A stretch of DNA of 64,000 bases from JAPLUA01 sp964625855. GTDB taxonomy: Bacteria > Verrucomicrobiota > Verrucomicrobiia > Limisphaerales > UBA8199. The stretch is taken from contig CAZVFC010000017.1 in the NCBI GenBank assembly GCA_964625855.1, positions 100,098 through 164,097 of the forward strand, given 5' to 3'. Positions 35,127-43,770 of this stretch are shown here, in pieces. The position numbers and the translations under genes are program-made. Each line of letters opens with the position of its first letter. The first letter of the stretch is position 1. Below the pieces are notes generated by a model. It worked only from the letters and a program-made list of their open reading frames with translations, had not been told where the DNA came from and did not search any database.

Positions 35127-36569
35127 ATGAGCGACGACGCAGAGACTCCCCTGGCAGGGCTGAGTGTGCTGGTGGTGGATGACGAGGCGATGCTCCGGCG
35201 CCGCTTGAGCGCCCACCTGGAGGCCCTGGGTGCGGATGTGACCAGTGTCGGCGACCTGGCCGGCGCGAAGCGACTCCTCTCCGACCTCGAGTATGACTTC
35301 GTGTTGCTCGACATCCATTTGCCCGACGGTCTGGGTACCGATCTGCTGCGCGCGGGCCTGGCCCAAAAGGGGCCCGGGGTGGTAGTCATGACCGCCGAGG
35401 GAGCCATCCAGGGCGCTGTCGAGGCCATGCGGCTTGGCGCGCTCGATTACCTGGTGAAACCTTTTGATCCGGCGGTGCTCCAACTGGTGATGCGGCGGGC
35501 GCGGCAGGCGCGGCAAACCTCCCGCCTGGCGGAGCATGTGCGGAAGACCGAGACCGAGGCCGGGTTCTTCTTCGGCGCATCGCTGGGGCCTTTGCGCGAA
35601 GTGTTGGAGCGAATCCTGGCCGCGGACCGGCGCTTGCAGACGCGGCTTCCTCCCGTGTTGATTACCGGTGAAACCGGGACGGGCAAGTCGAGCCTGGCGC
35701 GCTGGCTTCACTGCCAGGGACCGCGCGCCGCCCAGCCACTCATTGAAGTGAACTGCTCGGCGTTGCCGGAGTCGCTGGCCGAATCCGAACTGTTCGGACA
35801 CGAGCGCGGCGCGTTTACCGACGCCCGCACGATGCGTCAAGGGCTGTTCGAGGCGGCACATGGCGGCACGTTGTTCCTGGACGAACTGCCCAGCCTGTCC
35901 TCGGCCTTGCAGGCCAAGGTCCTGATGGCGCTCGAGGACCGAAAGATACGACGCCTGGGCGGGAACCGCCCAATCGAGGTGGACGTGCGGATCATCGCCG
36001 CCACAAGCCGCGAGCTTCGAGCCGCGGTTGAATCCGGCGAATTTCGCGAGGACCTGCTGCACCGGTTGGACTTGTATCGGGTGAACCTGCCGCCGTTGCG
36101 CGAGCGGGGTGAGGACATTCTCAGGCTGACCGCGCACTTGCTGGCCCAACTTTGCCGGCAGCACCGCCTGCCGCAGCGTCAGATTACCGAGCAAGGCAAA
36201 CGCCGCTTGCTGACCTACCGCTGGCCCGGAAATGTGCGCGAGCTTGCACACGAACTGGAACGAGGATTGGTGTTCGAGGACGAGGCGGCCCTGGATTTTG
36301 CGCACTTGCCGGGCGAGGGGCGAGTTACACCCTCCGTGGCGCCCGGCGACTGGCTTAACCCGGGCTTTGTATTTCCGGAACAGGGCTTTGTCCTTGAAGA
36401 CGCCATTAGTCGCCTGGTGCAACTGGCGCTCAAACAATCCGGGGCCAACGTCTCCCAGGCAGCCCGCCGGTTGGGCGTGACGCGCGATTTCGTCCGCTAC
36501 CGTCTTTACGGGGACAGGAAAGGACAAGGCGACGCTCCTCCGGGTGCCGAATCGCCCGGCCAACCTTGA
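35127..36569 (+). CDS. Sigma-54-dependent response regulator (NtrC family)
   Basis: 480 residues: receiver domain with Asp62 (LLDIHLPDG), AAA+ domain with Walker A GETGTGKSSLAR (181-192), sigma-54 contact loop GAFTDA (228-233, Asp where GAFTGA has Gly) and Walker B GGTLFLDEL. Arginine fingers lie in RLDLYRVNLPPLRER, and a C-terminal Fis-type HTH reads VSQAARRLGVTRDFVRYRL. Its likely kinase partner is at 37722-39167. Two sigma-54 promoters lie 2.7-4.3 kb downstream in the same cluster and are its obvious candidate targets. Confidence 0.92.
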   Translation: MSDDAETPLAGLSVLVVDDEAMLRRRLSAHLEALGADVTSVGDLAGAKRLLSDLEYDFVLLDIHLPDGLGTDLLRAGLAQKGPGVVVMTAEGAIQGAVEAMRLGALDYLVKPFDPAVLQLVMRRARQARQTSRLAEHVRKTETEAGFFFGASLGPLREVLERILAADRRLQTRLPPVLITGETGTGKSSLARWLHCQGPRAAQPLIEVNCSALPESLAESELFGHERGAFTDARTMRQGLFEAAHGGTLFLDELPSLSSALQAKVLMALEDRKIRRLGGNRPIEVDVRIIAATSRELRAAVESGEFREDLLHRLDLYRVNLPPLRERGEDILRLTAHLLAQLCRQHRLPQRQITEQGKRRLLTYRWPGNVRELAHELERGLVFEDEAALDFAHLPGEGRVTPSVAPGDWLNPGFVFPEQGFVLEDAISRLVQLALKQSGANVSQAARRLGVTRDFVRYRLYGDRKGQGDAPPGAESPGQP

Positions 36570-36588
36570 ACCCAGGAAGCGACGCGAA

Positions 36589-37713
36589 GTGAAGCGGCCC
36601 GAAGACAGCCTGGATCACTGGATACTTCGGACCGCTCTCCTGATGGGACTCGCGTTATTGACTCCGCCAAGCGGCGTTGCTGCGACCAATCGTTCGCCGG
36701 TGGCGGTGTGGGATGCGTCCGCCCGGGCGGAGGTGGGCGGCGGCTACAAGCACAATGTGCTATTGACCTCGGTCGCCCCGGAAAGCAGTGCCTTCGTGTC
36801 CGTGGCGGCAGATGCCTCGTTCATCCGCCTGTCAGAGACCGGCTCCGAGTTGACCCTGTTCTTCCTGGGCGAGGATATACAGTACTTTGATGTGCCATCC
36901 GTGGATGGAGAACGGTTTGCCTCCGGCATGGCGCAGTTTGCGCGGCCACTGGGCGCCCGCGACAAGTTGGGCATCGAACTCGGTGTGTTGTACCAGAACC
37001 AGGTCATGGACGTCTCGGAGACGGAAACCAACCTTTCGCGCATACTGGTAGAGGGGCTCGGCCTTTCCCTGAAGCCGAGGTGGACCCACACGCTCGGGCC
37101 GGGGTGGGAGACGCGCTTGGAAGCTGTGGGCGGGCCGCAATTTTATGCCGGTGAGTTGGATAGCTACTGGGAGGCGGGCGGCAAACTGACGCTGGCTCGG
37201 ACTTACGGGCGCAGGTCGGAACTTTCCCTCAACTTCCAATCCCTGCATTGGCTCTACGATGACCGGGAGCAAACTGACCTGGAGGGCGAGTCTGTCCCCG
37301 GCACCAGCCTGGTCTTCTGGCGCCCGGAAGTGTTTGGCCAGTGGCGGCACAACTGGGACTCGCAGAAGCGCTGGACTACGACCACCAAAGTCGGCTGGCT
37401 CGGGAACCGGGACGACGGTTCCGGCTACTGGGATTACGACCGGCTTGCGCTCAGTCAGCGGCTGCGCTGGAAACCGGGCGGTTGGGAAATTGCCGCCGGG
37501 GCGCGGTTCGCGTGGTATTTTTACCAGGCACAGTACGTAGGTACGGAGCACCGGGAGCGCTCGTATGCGATCCTGGATGTGCGCGTGGAGCGACGCCTGG
37601 GCAAACACTGGTTTGTGTACGCGACCGCCGCCAGCGAGTGGAACTGGAGCAATGAGCCGCTCGATCAGTATCAGGACTGGAGCGCGGGCAGCGGGGTGGG
37701 CGTAGAGTTCTAG
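36589..37713 (+). CDS. Outer-membrane beta-barrel-like protein of unknown function
   Basis: 374 residues from the GTG at 36589, which has AGGAAG 8 nt upstream and leads into a signal peptide (ILRTALLMGLALLTPPSGVAA). The in-frame ATG at 36544 would overlap the regulator. The mature part alternates polar and aromatic residues in many short strands (RAEVGGGYKHNVLL, LSLNFQSLHWLY) and ends in a C-terminal phenylalanine (GVGVEF), as outer-membrane barrels do. It sits between the sigma-54 regulator and the kinase, 8 nt before the latter, so it probably belongs to the same sensing system. Confidence 0.7.
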   Translation: MKRPEDSLDHWILRTALLMGLALLTPPSGVAATNRSPVAVWDASARAEVGGGYKHNVLLTSVAPESSAFVSVAADASFIRLSETGSELTLFFLGEDIQYFDVPSVDGERFASGMAQFARPLGARDKLGIELGVLYQNQVMDVSETETNLSRILVEGLGLSLKPRWTHTLGPGWETRLEAVGGPQFYAGELDSYWEAGGKLTLARTYGRRSELSLNFQSLHWLYDDREQTDLEGESVPGTSLVFWRPEVFGQWRHNWDSQKRWTTTTKVGWLGNRDDGSGYWDYDRLALSQRLRWKPGGWEIAAGARFAWYFYQAQYVGTEHRERSYAILDVRVERRLGKHWFVYATAASEWNWSNEPLDQYQDWSAGSGVGVEF

Positions 37714-37721
37714 CTGACGCG

Positions 37722-39167
37722 ATGCGAACACAGTCCTGGATGGAAAAGCTGATGCCGCGCAGCGGCCGCGCCTTTGCGCTGGGCGTGAGTTTGGCGCTGG
37801 CCGTGCTGGGCCTGACAATCTTCGGCGGCTGGCTGCTGGTCCGCTCTTTGGTGCGCCACCAGATTGCCCAACGTGATGCCGAGGCGCTCCACGCCACCAC
37901 GCTGATGGAGCAACTGGATGCTCGTACCGGGGTGGAGGGAGAGCTTCTGGATAGCGACGAACAGATTGGCTTCGACGCTGCGGTGCGTGCTTCGCGGCTC
38001 AAGGGCGTCATGGGCATCCGCTTCTTTAACAGCGCGGGCCGGTTCACCGACTCCTTTCCGGCCACCATTCTGCCCCGGCAACTCTCGACCGAGGCTCTCG
38101 CGGCGGTCAGCCGCCTGCGACCGTTCAGCCGGTTCTCTCCCGATACGCCCCTGAGCGAGGTTTTCATCTACCTCCCGCAATTTGCCACCGGCAATATTCC
38201 GCACGTGGCGACGCTGCGGGTGACCGTGCCGTTGCACCGCCGCGACAGCACGAACCTGGCGGGAGCGGCGCAGTTCATCGTGGAAGGCGAGAGCATTGCG
38301 CGTGAATATGCGCGCCTGGATCGCCACTTGGGGGGGCTGGCGGCAGCGGCTTTTGCGGTTGGCGGTCTCCTGCTCGTGGCCATGCTGTGGCCCGCGTTCC
38401 GGCAAGTGGGGCGCTTGAACCGCGAGCTTGCCGAGCGTAACGAGCGCCTCTCCCGTGCCAACCAGGAACTGGCCTTGGCGGCCCGCGCCTCGGCGTTGGG
38501 GGCCGTCTCGGCGCACCTGATGCACGGCCTCAAGAACCCGTTGGCCAGCCTGTCGCAGTTTGTCAGCGGCCAGGGCAACGGGATGAACCGGCAAACCGAG
38601 GAAGACGTGCAGGATGCCCTGACCGCAGCCCGGCGCATGCAATCTTTGGTGGAGCACACCCTCGAGGTACTGTCAGACGCACGGGGCGAACCCGCTTACG
38701 AGGTGACGGTCGAGGAGTTGCTCGAGGGCGTCCGCCAGCGCGTCGAGCCTTCAGCCGCCAGGCGCGGAGTTAGGCTTTCTGCCGTCGCCGCGGGGGACTC
38801 CGTGCTTTCCAGCCGGGTGGCCAACCTGCTGCGCCTCATCCTGGTCAACCTGCTTGAAAATGCGGTGCAGGTGACCGCCACCGGAGCACAGGTTTCGCTG
38901 GCAGGCGAGGTTCGAGACGGCCGGCTGATCTTGCGTGTGAAGGACCAGGGACCCGGCTTCCCGGAGCATTTGCTCCCCAGCTTGTTCCTGCCCTGTCGCT
39001 CTACGCGGGAGGGAGGCAGCGGTTTGGGGTTGGCCATCTCGAAGCAGTTGGCCGATCATCTGGGGGCGAACCTGGAGCTGAGCGAAAATACCGCCTCCGG
39101 GTGCGTCTTTGCCGTGGACCTGCCTCTTGACCGTGTCCGTGAACGGCTGGCGGTCACAGACTCCTGA
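37722..39167 (+). CDS. Sensor histidine kinase (NtrB-like partner of sigma-54 regulator)
   Basis: 481 residues: membrane segment ~21-43, periplasmic domain ~44-203, second segment ~205-225, a short coiled coil (RLNRELAERNERLSRANQEL), phosphoacceptor His268 in AHLMHGLKNPLASL, and an HATPase domain with NLLENAVQVTATG, DQGPGFPEHL, REGGSGLGLAIS. The H-G-L-K-N-P-L box is typical of kinases paired with NtrC-like regulators. An alternative ATG lies at 37740. Confidence 0.9.
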   Translation: MRTQSWMEKLMPRSGRAFALGVSLALAVLGLTIFGGWLLVRSLVRHQIAQRDAEALHATTLMEQLDARTGVEGELLDSDEQIGFDAAVRASRLKGVMGIRFFNSAGRFTDSFPATILPRQLSTEALAAVSRLRPFSRFSPDTPLSEVFIYLPQFATGNIPHVATLRVTVPLHRRDSTNLAGAAQFIVEGESIAREYARLDRHLGGLAAAAFAVGGLLLVAMLWPAFRQVGRLNRELAERNERLSRANQELALAARASALGAVSAHLMHGLKNPLASLSQFVSGQGNGMNRQTEEDVQDALTAARRMQSLVEHTLEVLSDARGEPAYEVTVEELLEGVRQRVEPSAARRGVRLSAVAAGDSVLSSRVANLLRLILVNLLENAVQVTATGAQVSLAGEVRDGRLILRVKDQGPGFPEHLLPSLFLPCRSTREGGSGLGLAISKQLADHLGANLELSENTASGCVFAVDLPLDRVRERLAVTDS

Positions 39168-39269
39168 CCTCTTTGCTCGGGCGATGCCGCCCGCTGACTG
39201 GACCGCCTGGGTGGGTGCTGCCGCCCACCTGATCCTCCACCTGCTCCATCGAGCCAAAGAAACAGGCCG

Positions 39270-39284
39270 AAATACGGGGTATTT
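39270..39284 (+). promoter_or_regulatory. Inverted repeat upstream of first sigma-54 promoter
   Basis: Perfect dyad AAATAC-GGG-GTATTT, 15 nt before the -24 element. It may be a regulator site, although activators of this class usually bind farther upstream. The second promoter has partly similar upstream sequence but no perfect dyad. Confidence 0.35.
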
Positions 39285-39299
39285 GCCAAGATTGAGCCG

Positions 39300-39316
39300 T
39301 GGCACGCCCCTTGCAT
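39300..39316 (+). promoter_or_regulatory. Sigma-54 promoter 1 (-24/-12)
   Basis: TGGCACGCCCCTTGCAT matches the consensus TGGCACG-N4-TTGCA exactly, with correct 12-nt spacing of the GG and GC pairs. Transcription should start near 39326, about 40 nt before the ATG of the coiled-coil protein. Confidence 0.9.
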
Positions 39317-39365
39317 AAGGAATGGCAGGCATAGAAGCCGTCGAGTAGAGAAGAAACGAAACGTA

Positions 39366-39821
39366 ATGAAAAGAACATTGGCAACAGCATTAGGGATTGG
39401 GGTCTTGTTGGCTTGTGTGACCGCAATGGCACAAGGGACTGGCCCACAGGGTGATCAAATCCAACAGCGGGATCGAGACCAACTGCAAACCTGCAGTCCC
39501 ACGCTCGATCAGGATCGCACTCGCACGCGTCTGCAGGACCGCCTGGCCGACTGCGTGAAGGACGCGGTCCAGGAAATGAAACAGACGCGCGAGCAGTATC
39601 AACAGCAGCTCCGGGACAAGGTGAAGGAGCAGAAGGCCTGCACGGATCAGGACCGGGAACAACTGCGCACGCAACTGCGTGAAGCCGTCAAAGACCAGGT
39701 CCGGGACCGCGAGCAACTGCGCGAGCGCCTCCAGGTTATGCGCGAGTCGGTGCCCAGCCACCAGCAGCTCATGGAGCAGGCTCGCGAGCAGGTCCAAGCG
39801 CGTGACCGCCGCGGTGAGTAG
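39366..39821 (+). CDS. Secreted coiled-coil protein, paralogue 1
   Basis: 151 residues with a signal peptide (MKRTLATALGIGVLLACVTAMAQ) and a highly charged Gln/Arg/Glu helix for the rest, with heptad-like pattern (REQLRERLQVMRESVPSHQQ). Closely related to the protein at 40906-41373, especially in the last 70 residues. It is preceded by a consensus sigma-54 promoter and followed by a strong hairpin. The family is not recognised; abundant periplasmic helical proteins under stress promoters often act as chaperones, but that is only a guess. Confidence 0.8.
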   Translation: MKRTLATALGIGVLLACVTAMAQGTGPQGDQIQQRDRDQLQTCSPTLDQDRTRTRLQDRLADCVKDAVQEMKQTREQYQQQLRDKVKEQKACTDQDREQLRTQLREAVKDQVRDREQLRERLQVMRESVPSHQQLMEQAREQVQARDRRGE

Positions 39822-39843
39822 TTTGCTTTAGTTTGGAGAATCA

Positions 39844-39883
39844 CACCCTCCAGGCGAAGCGGTTTGGGGTCGCCTGGAGGGTG
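39844..39883 (+). terminator. Hairpin terminator after coiled-coil paralogue 1
   Basis: Perfect 14-bp stem: CACCCTCCAGGCGA at 39844-39857 with its complement at 39870-39883, 12-nt loop, no long T tail. The stem sequence resembles that of the terminator after paralogue 2. Confidence 0.75.
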
Positions 39884-39921
39884 CTTCCTATACGAGCAAG
39901 AACCACAGACAATCTAACTGA

Positions 39922-40470
39922 ATGAAAGGAAATCAAGTGAAACGAAGAATATTCATGATCCTCTCCGCCCTAATTATCAGCGGCGCATTCTGCCTGAGTA
40001 CGCTGGCAGCAAGATCCCAACGTGGCGGCGGCCACACGACTCCGCTCGACCCGGCTGCCGAGGCGGCGCTGCTTACGACCCTCGCCGGCCCGGACGGCGA
40101 GTATGCCGCGCGGGCTACCTATGCGGCCATTCTTGCCCAATACGGGGCGGGAGTGCAGCCCTACGCCAACATCTACGAGGCGGAAGTCAGGCACATCGCC
40201 GCACTGCAACAGCAATGTGTGAAATACGGTGTGCCCATCCCGCCTGATACCTATCTGGGGAATGTAACGGCGTCGGCAACACTCCTCGAAGCGGCGCAAA
40301 CGGGCGTCGTTGCCGAAATCGCTAACGTTGCGATGTACGACGAGAACCTCGTTACGGTGCAGAAATACCCCAGCCTGGTGCAGGTCTTCACCAACCTGCG
40401 AGCCGCTTCCTTATACAATCACCTGCCGGCCTTCCAGGCGGCAGTCGAGAACGGCGGGTCGCTTCCGTAG
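39922..40470 (+). CDS. Secreted DUF2202-like protein
   Basis: 182 residues with a signal peptide (RRIFMILSALIISGAFCLSTLAA). The mature part is helical with the ferritin-like DUF2202 pattern: EYAARATYAAILAQYG, YANIYEAEVRHIAALQQQC, DENLVTVQKYPSLVQVF, SLYNHLPAFQAAV. Glu and His pairs in EAEVRHI could bind metal. It is located between the two sigma-54-driven coiled-coil genes. No promoter is obvious in its 38-nt upstream gap, so it may depend on read-through of the hairpin at 39844. Confidence 0.78.
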   Translation: MKGNQVKRRIFMILSALIISGAFCLSTLAARSQRGGGHTTPLDPAAEAALLTTLAGPDGEYAARATYAAILAQYGAGVQPYANIYEAEVRHIAALQQQCVKYGVPIPPDTYLGNVTASATLLEAAQTGVVAEIANVAMYDENLVTVQKYPSLVQVFTNLRAASLYNHLPAFQAAVENGGSLP

Positions 40471-40527
40471 CTCAACCGGCGTCGAGCGGCAACCGGTGGT
40501 GGCTGCTGTTTCGCCAGGACTAGTCTT

Positions 40528-40568
40528 GCGGGCGCGGCAGGCAAGTGCTTGCCGCGCCCGCTCTCTTT
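40528..40568 (+). terminator. Rho-independent terminator after DUF2202 gene
   Basis: GCGGGCGCGGCA (40528-40539) pairs over 12 bp with TGCCGCGCCCGC (40550-40561), followed by TCTCTTT. Confidence 0.8.
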
Positions 40569-40838
40569 AAAACGGTGCATGCCGGCAAAACCGGTCAGGC
40601 AACGGCGTGGGCGCGGTGATACCCCGCCGCAGTCTCGTCGGGAAAACACCCTCCACGACTGCTGCAAGGGCCCCAAGCTGCCTGCAGGTTCCGAGCCGAC
40701 AGTGCGCTCAGTCCGCTGGGTGATGCCGCCCGAAGGGAACGAGTGGGCGCTGGGCGGAGGCGCCCAACGTTTCGGGTAGGCCGCTCGTGATTATTGCGAA
40801 ATTGACTGAAACCTGCGGGATTTTGTGAAACCAAGCCT

Positions 40839-40855
40839 TGGCACACGGCGTGCGT
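40839..40855 (+). promoter_or_regulatory. Sigma-54 promoter 2 (-24/-12)
   Basis: TGGCACACGGCGTGCGT keeps TGGCAC and a GC pair at the exact 12-nt spacing; the -12 box is GTGC rather than TTGC. It lies 51 nt before the ATG of coiled-coil paralogue 2. Confidence 0.8.
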
Positions 40856-40905
40856 AAGAACAGCCAGGCATGAGAGTCATCAGGCAACAAAAAGAGAGCA
40901 ATGCT

Positions 40906-41373
40906 ATGAAAAGGAATCTGGCGACGGTGTTAGCGATGGGGTTGGTCCTGGCGGCCGTAACGGCGGTAGCCGAAGGCACCAACGGCCCCAGTGGCACCAA
41001 GACCCAAGGCGAGAAGAGCCAGAAGCGAGACCAGGACCGGCTGCAGACGAGCAGCCCGGATCTCGAGCAGAAGCGCACCCGTTTGCATGAGTCTCTGCCC
41101 GGAACGGTGCAGCAAGCGGTCCAGGACATGAAACAGGCGCGCGAGCAATATCAGCAACAACTCCAGGAAAAGCGCAAGGAGCTGACGGCCAGCACCGAGG
41201 AAGAGCGGCAACGCCTGCGCGAGCAACTGCGCGCTATGGTCCAGGAACAAGCCCGCGATCGTGAGCAGTTGCGCGAGCGCCTCCAGGCCCTCCGCGAATC
41301 CGTGCCCAGCCACCAGCAACTCATGGAGCAGGCCCGGGAACAGCTCCAACAGCGTGAACGCCGGGGTGACTAG
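40906..41373 (+). CDS. Secreted coiled-coil protein, paralogue 2
   Basis: 155 residues from the ATG at 40906 (MKRNLATVLAMGLVLAAVTAVAE, a signal peptide); an earlier in-frame ATG at 40870 adds a charged lead and is less likely. The body is a Gln/Arg/Glu-rich helix sharing RDREQLRERLQ and RESVPSHQQLMEQAREQ with paralogue 1. Promoter, gene and terminator are all duplicated, so the whole transcription unit was copied. Function unknown. Confidence 0.8.
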   Translation: MKRNLATVLAMGLVLAAVTAVAEGTNGPSGTKTQGEKSQKRDQDRLQTSSPDLEQKRTRLHESLPGTVQQAVQDMKQAREQYQQQLQEKRKELTASTEEERQRLREQLRAMVQEQARDREQLRERLQALRESVPSHQQLMEQAREQLQQRERRGD

Positions 41374-41393
41374 CCCGATTTAGCGCGCCGTTG

Positions 41394-41439
41394 AACACCC
41401 TCCAGGCAAGTCCGTTATGAATTGGCTGGAGGGTGTTTT
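41394..41439 (+). terminator. Rho-independent terminator after coiled-coil paralogue 2
   Basis: AACACCCTCCAGGCAA pairs with TTGGCTGGAGGGTGTT (one mismatch), ending in a TTTT run. It covers an in-frame ATG at 41417, which argues that the next gene starts later, at 41477. Confidence 0.85.
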
Positions 41440-41476
41440 GCAGACCGCTAACCGCCCCAAAACCTTTCAGAAACCT

Positions 41477-43615
41477 ATGTCCGCCATCAGAGTGCAGGCT
41501 TCGATCGCAATGTGCCTGAGCCTCACGGCCTTCGCGACTGAGGTCAAACCCGAGCGCTGGCGTTGGTCCAATCCCCTGCCGCATGGCAATAATGTCATGG
41601 ATATGCTCGTGGACGGCGACGTTGCCGTCCAGGTCGGTGACGCGGGCACGGTTTATGTGCAGGGCCTGGACGAGCGCTGGGCCCCGGCCTTGACCGGCGT
41701 GACCAATTATCTACGTGGCGTTGCTCTGATGGACGAGCGGTTGCTCGTCGTGGGCGAAAATGGCTGCATCCTGTGGTCCGACGATTGGAGCAGCTTCCAG
41801 CCCGCACAAGTGCCTGCCACCGCCAATTGGTTCGAGGGCGTGGCGGCTTCCGCGCAACGCGCGGTGGCCGTGGGCGACAACGGCGCCATCTACACCACCA
41901 CGACCGGCACTAACTGGTCCAAGAGCACTTCCGGCACGACGGAATGGCTGCGCGGTGTCACCTTTGGCGGCGGGGCGTTTGTGGCGGTCGGCGAAAACGG
42001 GACCGTTCTGCGCAGCACCTCCGGAACCTCGTGGAGCAAGACCACGGTCGGGACCGCCCACCTGAACCGCGTCCGCTACTTCGGCACCAGCGGAGCGGGA
42101 CAATTTTACATCGTCGGCAACGGCGGCGTAGCGTTCACCAGCGCCACGGGCTCTGCGCCCTGGACGTCTCTGAATACGGGATCTACCAACAACCTCTTTG
42201 ACGTGGCGCTGAACGACACCGGGTTGCTGGTAGTGGGTGACCAGGAAGTGCGGTTCCGGGCTTCCGGGCAGACCTCCTGGACCAACCACATTACCGACCT
42301 CCCCACCAACGCGCCGCCGGCCTGGGTCTATCTCTCGGCCCACGGCATCTCCACTTCCTGGCTCGTCGCCGGACGCACGGGCCTATTGATCGAGGGCAGC
42401 CGCACCAACGGCGCCAGCCTCTATACCTGGCAGCCCTCGCCGAACGATTCCTCCCACGCCTGGCTCTGGGACGTTACGATGCAACGAGGCATCTACGTCG
42501 CCGCGGGCGACCTGGCGACCATACAAACCAGCCTCGACGGGATTCTATGGGCCAGAGAAGTAGTGCCTGTGCCGCATACGAACGTAGTGCTGCTGGGCGT
42601 GGGAGGCACCACCAACCTGCTCCTGGCAGCGGGCAACGCCGGCAACGTGCTCCTCAGCCACGCCGGCCTCACCAACCTCACCATCACCAACTACGTCGGT
42701 ACCAATATCGTCATCACCAATACCACGTTCGACGCCTTTGGACTGATCTGGACCCCTCTGCCCCCCTTTACCACCAACACGCTCCAAGGCGTCGCCGCCG
42801 ACGGCAACCGCTTCGTCCTCGCCGGCGACTGGGGCAGCCTCTTCACCAGCCCGGACGGCTCGAATTGGACGGCCCGCGCCACGCCCACCACCAATTTTCT
42901 CTCCGGCGTAGCCCCCGGCCCCGGCGGCTGGATCGCCGTCGGAAAGAACGGCACCCTCCTGCGCTCCGGACTGGACGCCCTCTCCTGGGACACTGTGCCC
43001 ATAGGAACGACCAACTGGCTCTACCGGGTCCGCCGGGTTGGCGGCCAGTATGTGGTCGTTGGCCAAAATGGCGCCCTCTATAGCAGCGAAAACGGAACGA
43101 ACTGGGCCGCGCGCGCCAGTGGCACCACCCGCTGGCTGAATGACGTCACCTATGTGGATGGCACATGGTTTGTCGTCGGCACTCAGGGCTTGCTGCTCTC
43201 GAGCACCAACCTGGTGAACTGGACCCCCCTGCCCGTGCCCACGATTAAGTCGCTCTATGGCGCCACGACTTACGATGGCCAGCTCGTATTGACCGGCATC
43301 GAGGGCGTTGTTCTACGCAACCAGATCGTGCCCCGCACAACTCCCGTCAATCTTCTCGCCTATGACTACCGTGTGGCCACTAGCTCGACCGGCGGCACCA
43401 ATGCCACCGTCAACGCCTACGAAGTGTTCCTGCTGGGCGGCCAGCCCGACCAGTTCTTCCAGTTCCAGTCCTGCACCAACCTCGGCTCGGCTCCCTGGCA
43501 AACCAACGCGACCCTCGAACTCTTCGACCCCTCGGGCACGCTCTACCTCCTGCGGACACGTAGCGTAACGGATACCCCCCCGCGCGAGTTTTACCGCACC
43601 CGGCTGGTTCCGTGA
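41477..43615 (+). CDS. Secreted Ycf48-like beta-propeller repeat protein
   Basis: 712 residues from the ATG at 41477, giving a signal peptide (MSAIRVQASIAMCLSLTAFA). The body is a long series of ~45-residue repeats of the form VGDNGAIYTTTTGTNWSK / VGENGTVLRSTSGTSWSK / VGKNGTLLRSGLDALSW, as in Ycf48/BNR-like propellers, enough for one or two propellers. A C-terminal domain (LLAYDYRVATSSTGG to FYRTRLVP) resembles terminal domains of other secreted verrucomicrobial repeat proteins. Probably extracellular or surface exposed; no enzymatic motif seen. Confidence 0.75.
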   Translation: MSAIRVQASIAMCLSLTAFATEVKPERWRWSNPLPHGNNVMDMLVDGDVAVQVGDAGTVYVQGLDERWAPALTGVTNYLRGVALMDERLLVVGENGCILWSDDWSSFQPAQVPATANWFEGVAASAQRAVAVGDNGAIYTTTTGTNWSKSTSGTTEWLRGVTFGGGAFVAVGENGTVLRSTSGTSWSKTTVGTAHLNRVRYFGTSGAGQFYIVGNGGVAFTSATGSAPWTSLNTGSTNNLFDVALNDTGLLVVGDQEVRFRASGQTSWTNHITDLPTNAPPAWVYLSAHGISTSWLVAGRTGLLIEGSRTNGASLYTWQPSPNDSSHAWLWDVTMQRGIYVAAGDLATIQTSLDGILWAREVVPVPHTNVVLLGVGGTTNLLLAAGNAGNVLLSHAGLTNLTITNYVGTNIVITNTTFDAFGLIWTPLPPFTTNTLQGVAADGNRFVLAGDWGSLFTSPDGSNWTARATPTTNFLSGVAPGPGGWIAVGKNGTLLRSGLDALSWDTVPIGTTNWLYRVRRVGGQYVVVGQNGALYSSENGTNWAARASGTTRWLNDVTYVDGTWFVVGTQGLLLSSTNLVNWTPLPVPTIKSLYGATTYDGQLVLTGIEGVVLRNQIVPRTTPVNLLAYDYRVATSSTGGTNATVNAYEVFLLGGQPDQFFQFQSCTNLGSAPWQTNATLELFDPSGTLYLLRTRSVTDTPPREFYRTRLVP

Positions 43616-43667
43616 GCCGGCAAAGCCGCCAGGCGCGCCGAGAGAAACGCCGAGAGGAACGCCGGGG

Positions 43668-43693
43668 GGAGCGCCGACATTCTTGTCGGCCCG
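43668..43693. repeat. Solo end of the MITE-like element
   Basis: GGAGCGCCGACATTCTTGTC followed by GGCCCG corresponds to one inner end of the element at 29256-29522, with one base change. The rest of the element is absent or unrecognisable. Confidence 0.6.
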
Positions 43694-43770
43694 AACGCTC
43701 ACCGGCCCAAGGCGTTGCCCTGGGCTGGTATGAGCCAGGCCGTTGGCCGGAGAGCGGGTGCCGGCCGGCG

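Noticed and set aside
33566..36563. Long minus-strand open frames (620 and 499 codons) opposite the EF-hand to sigma-54 regulator genes
   Set aside because: They lie antisense to proteins with signal peptides, EF-hands and AAA+ motifs; their composition is typical of shadow frames.
41417..41476. ATG at 41417 as the start of the propeller protein
   Set aside because: It falls inside the terminator hairpin of the preceding gene, and the signal peptide begins at 41477.
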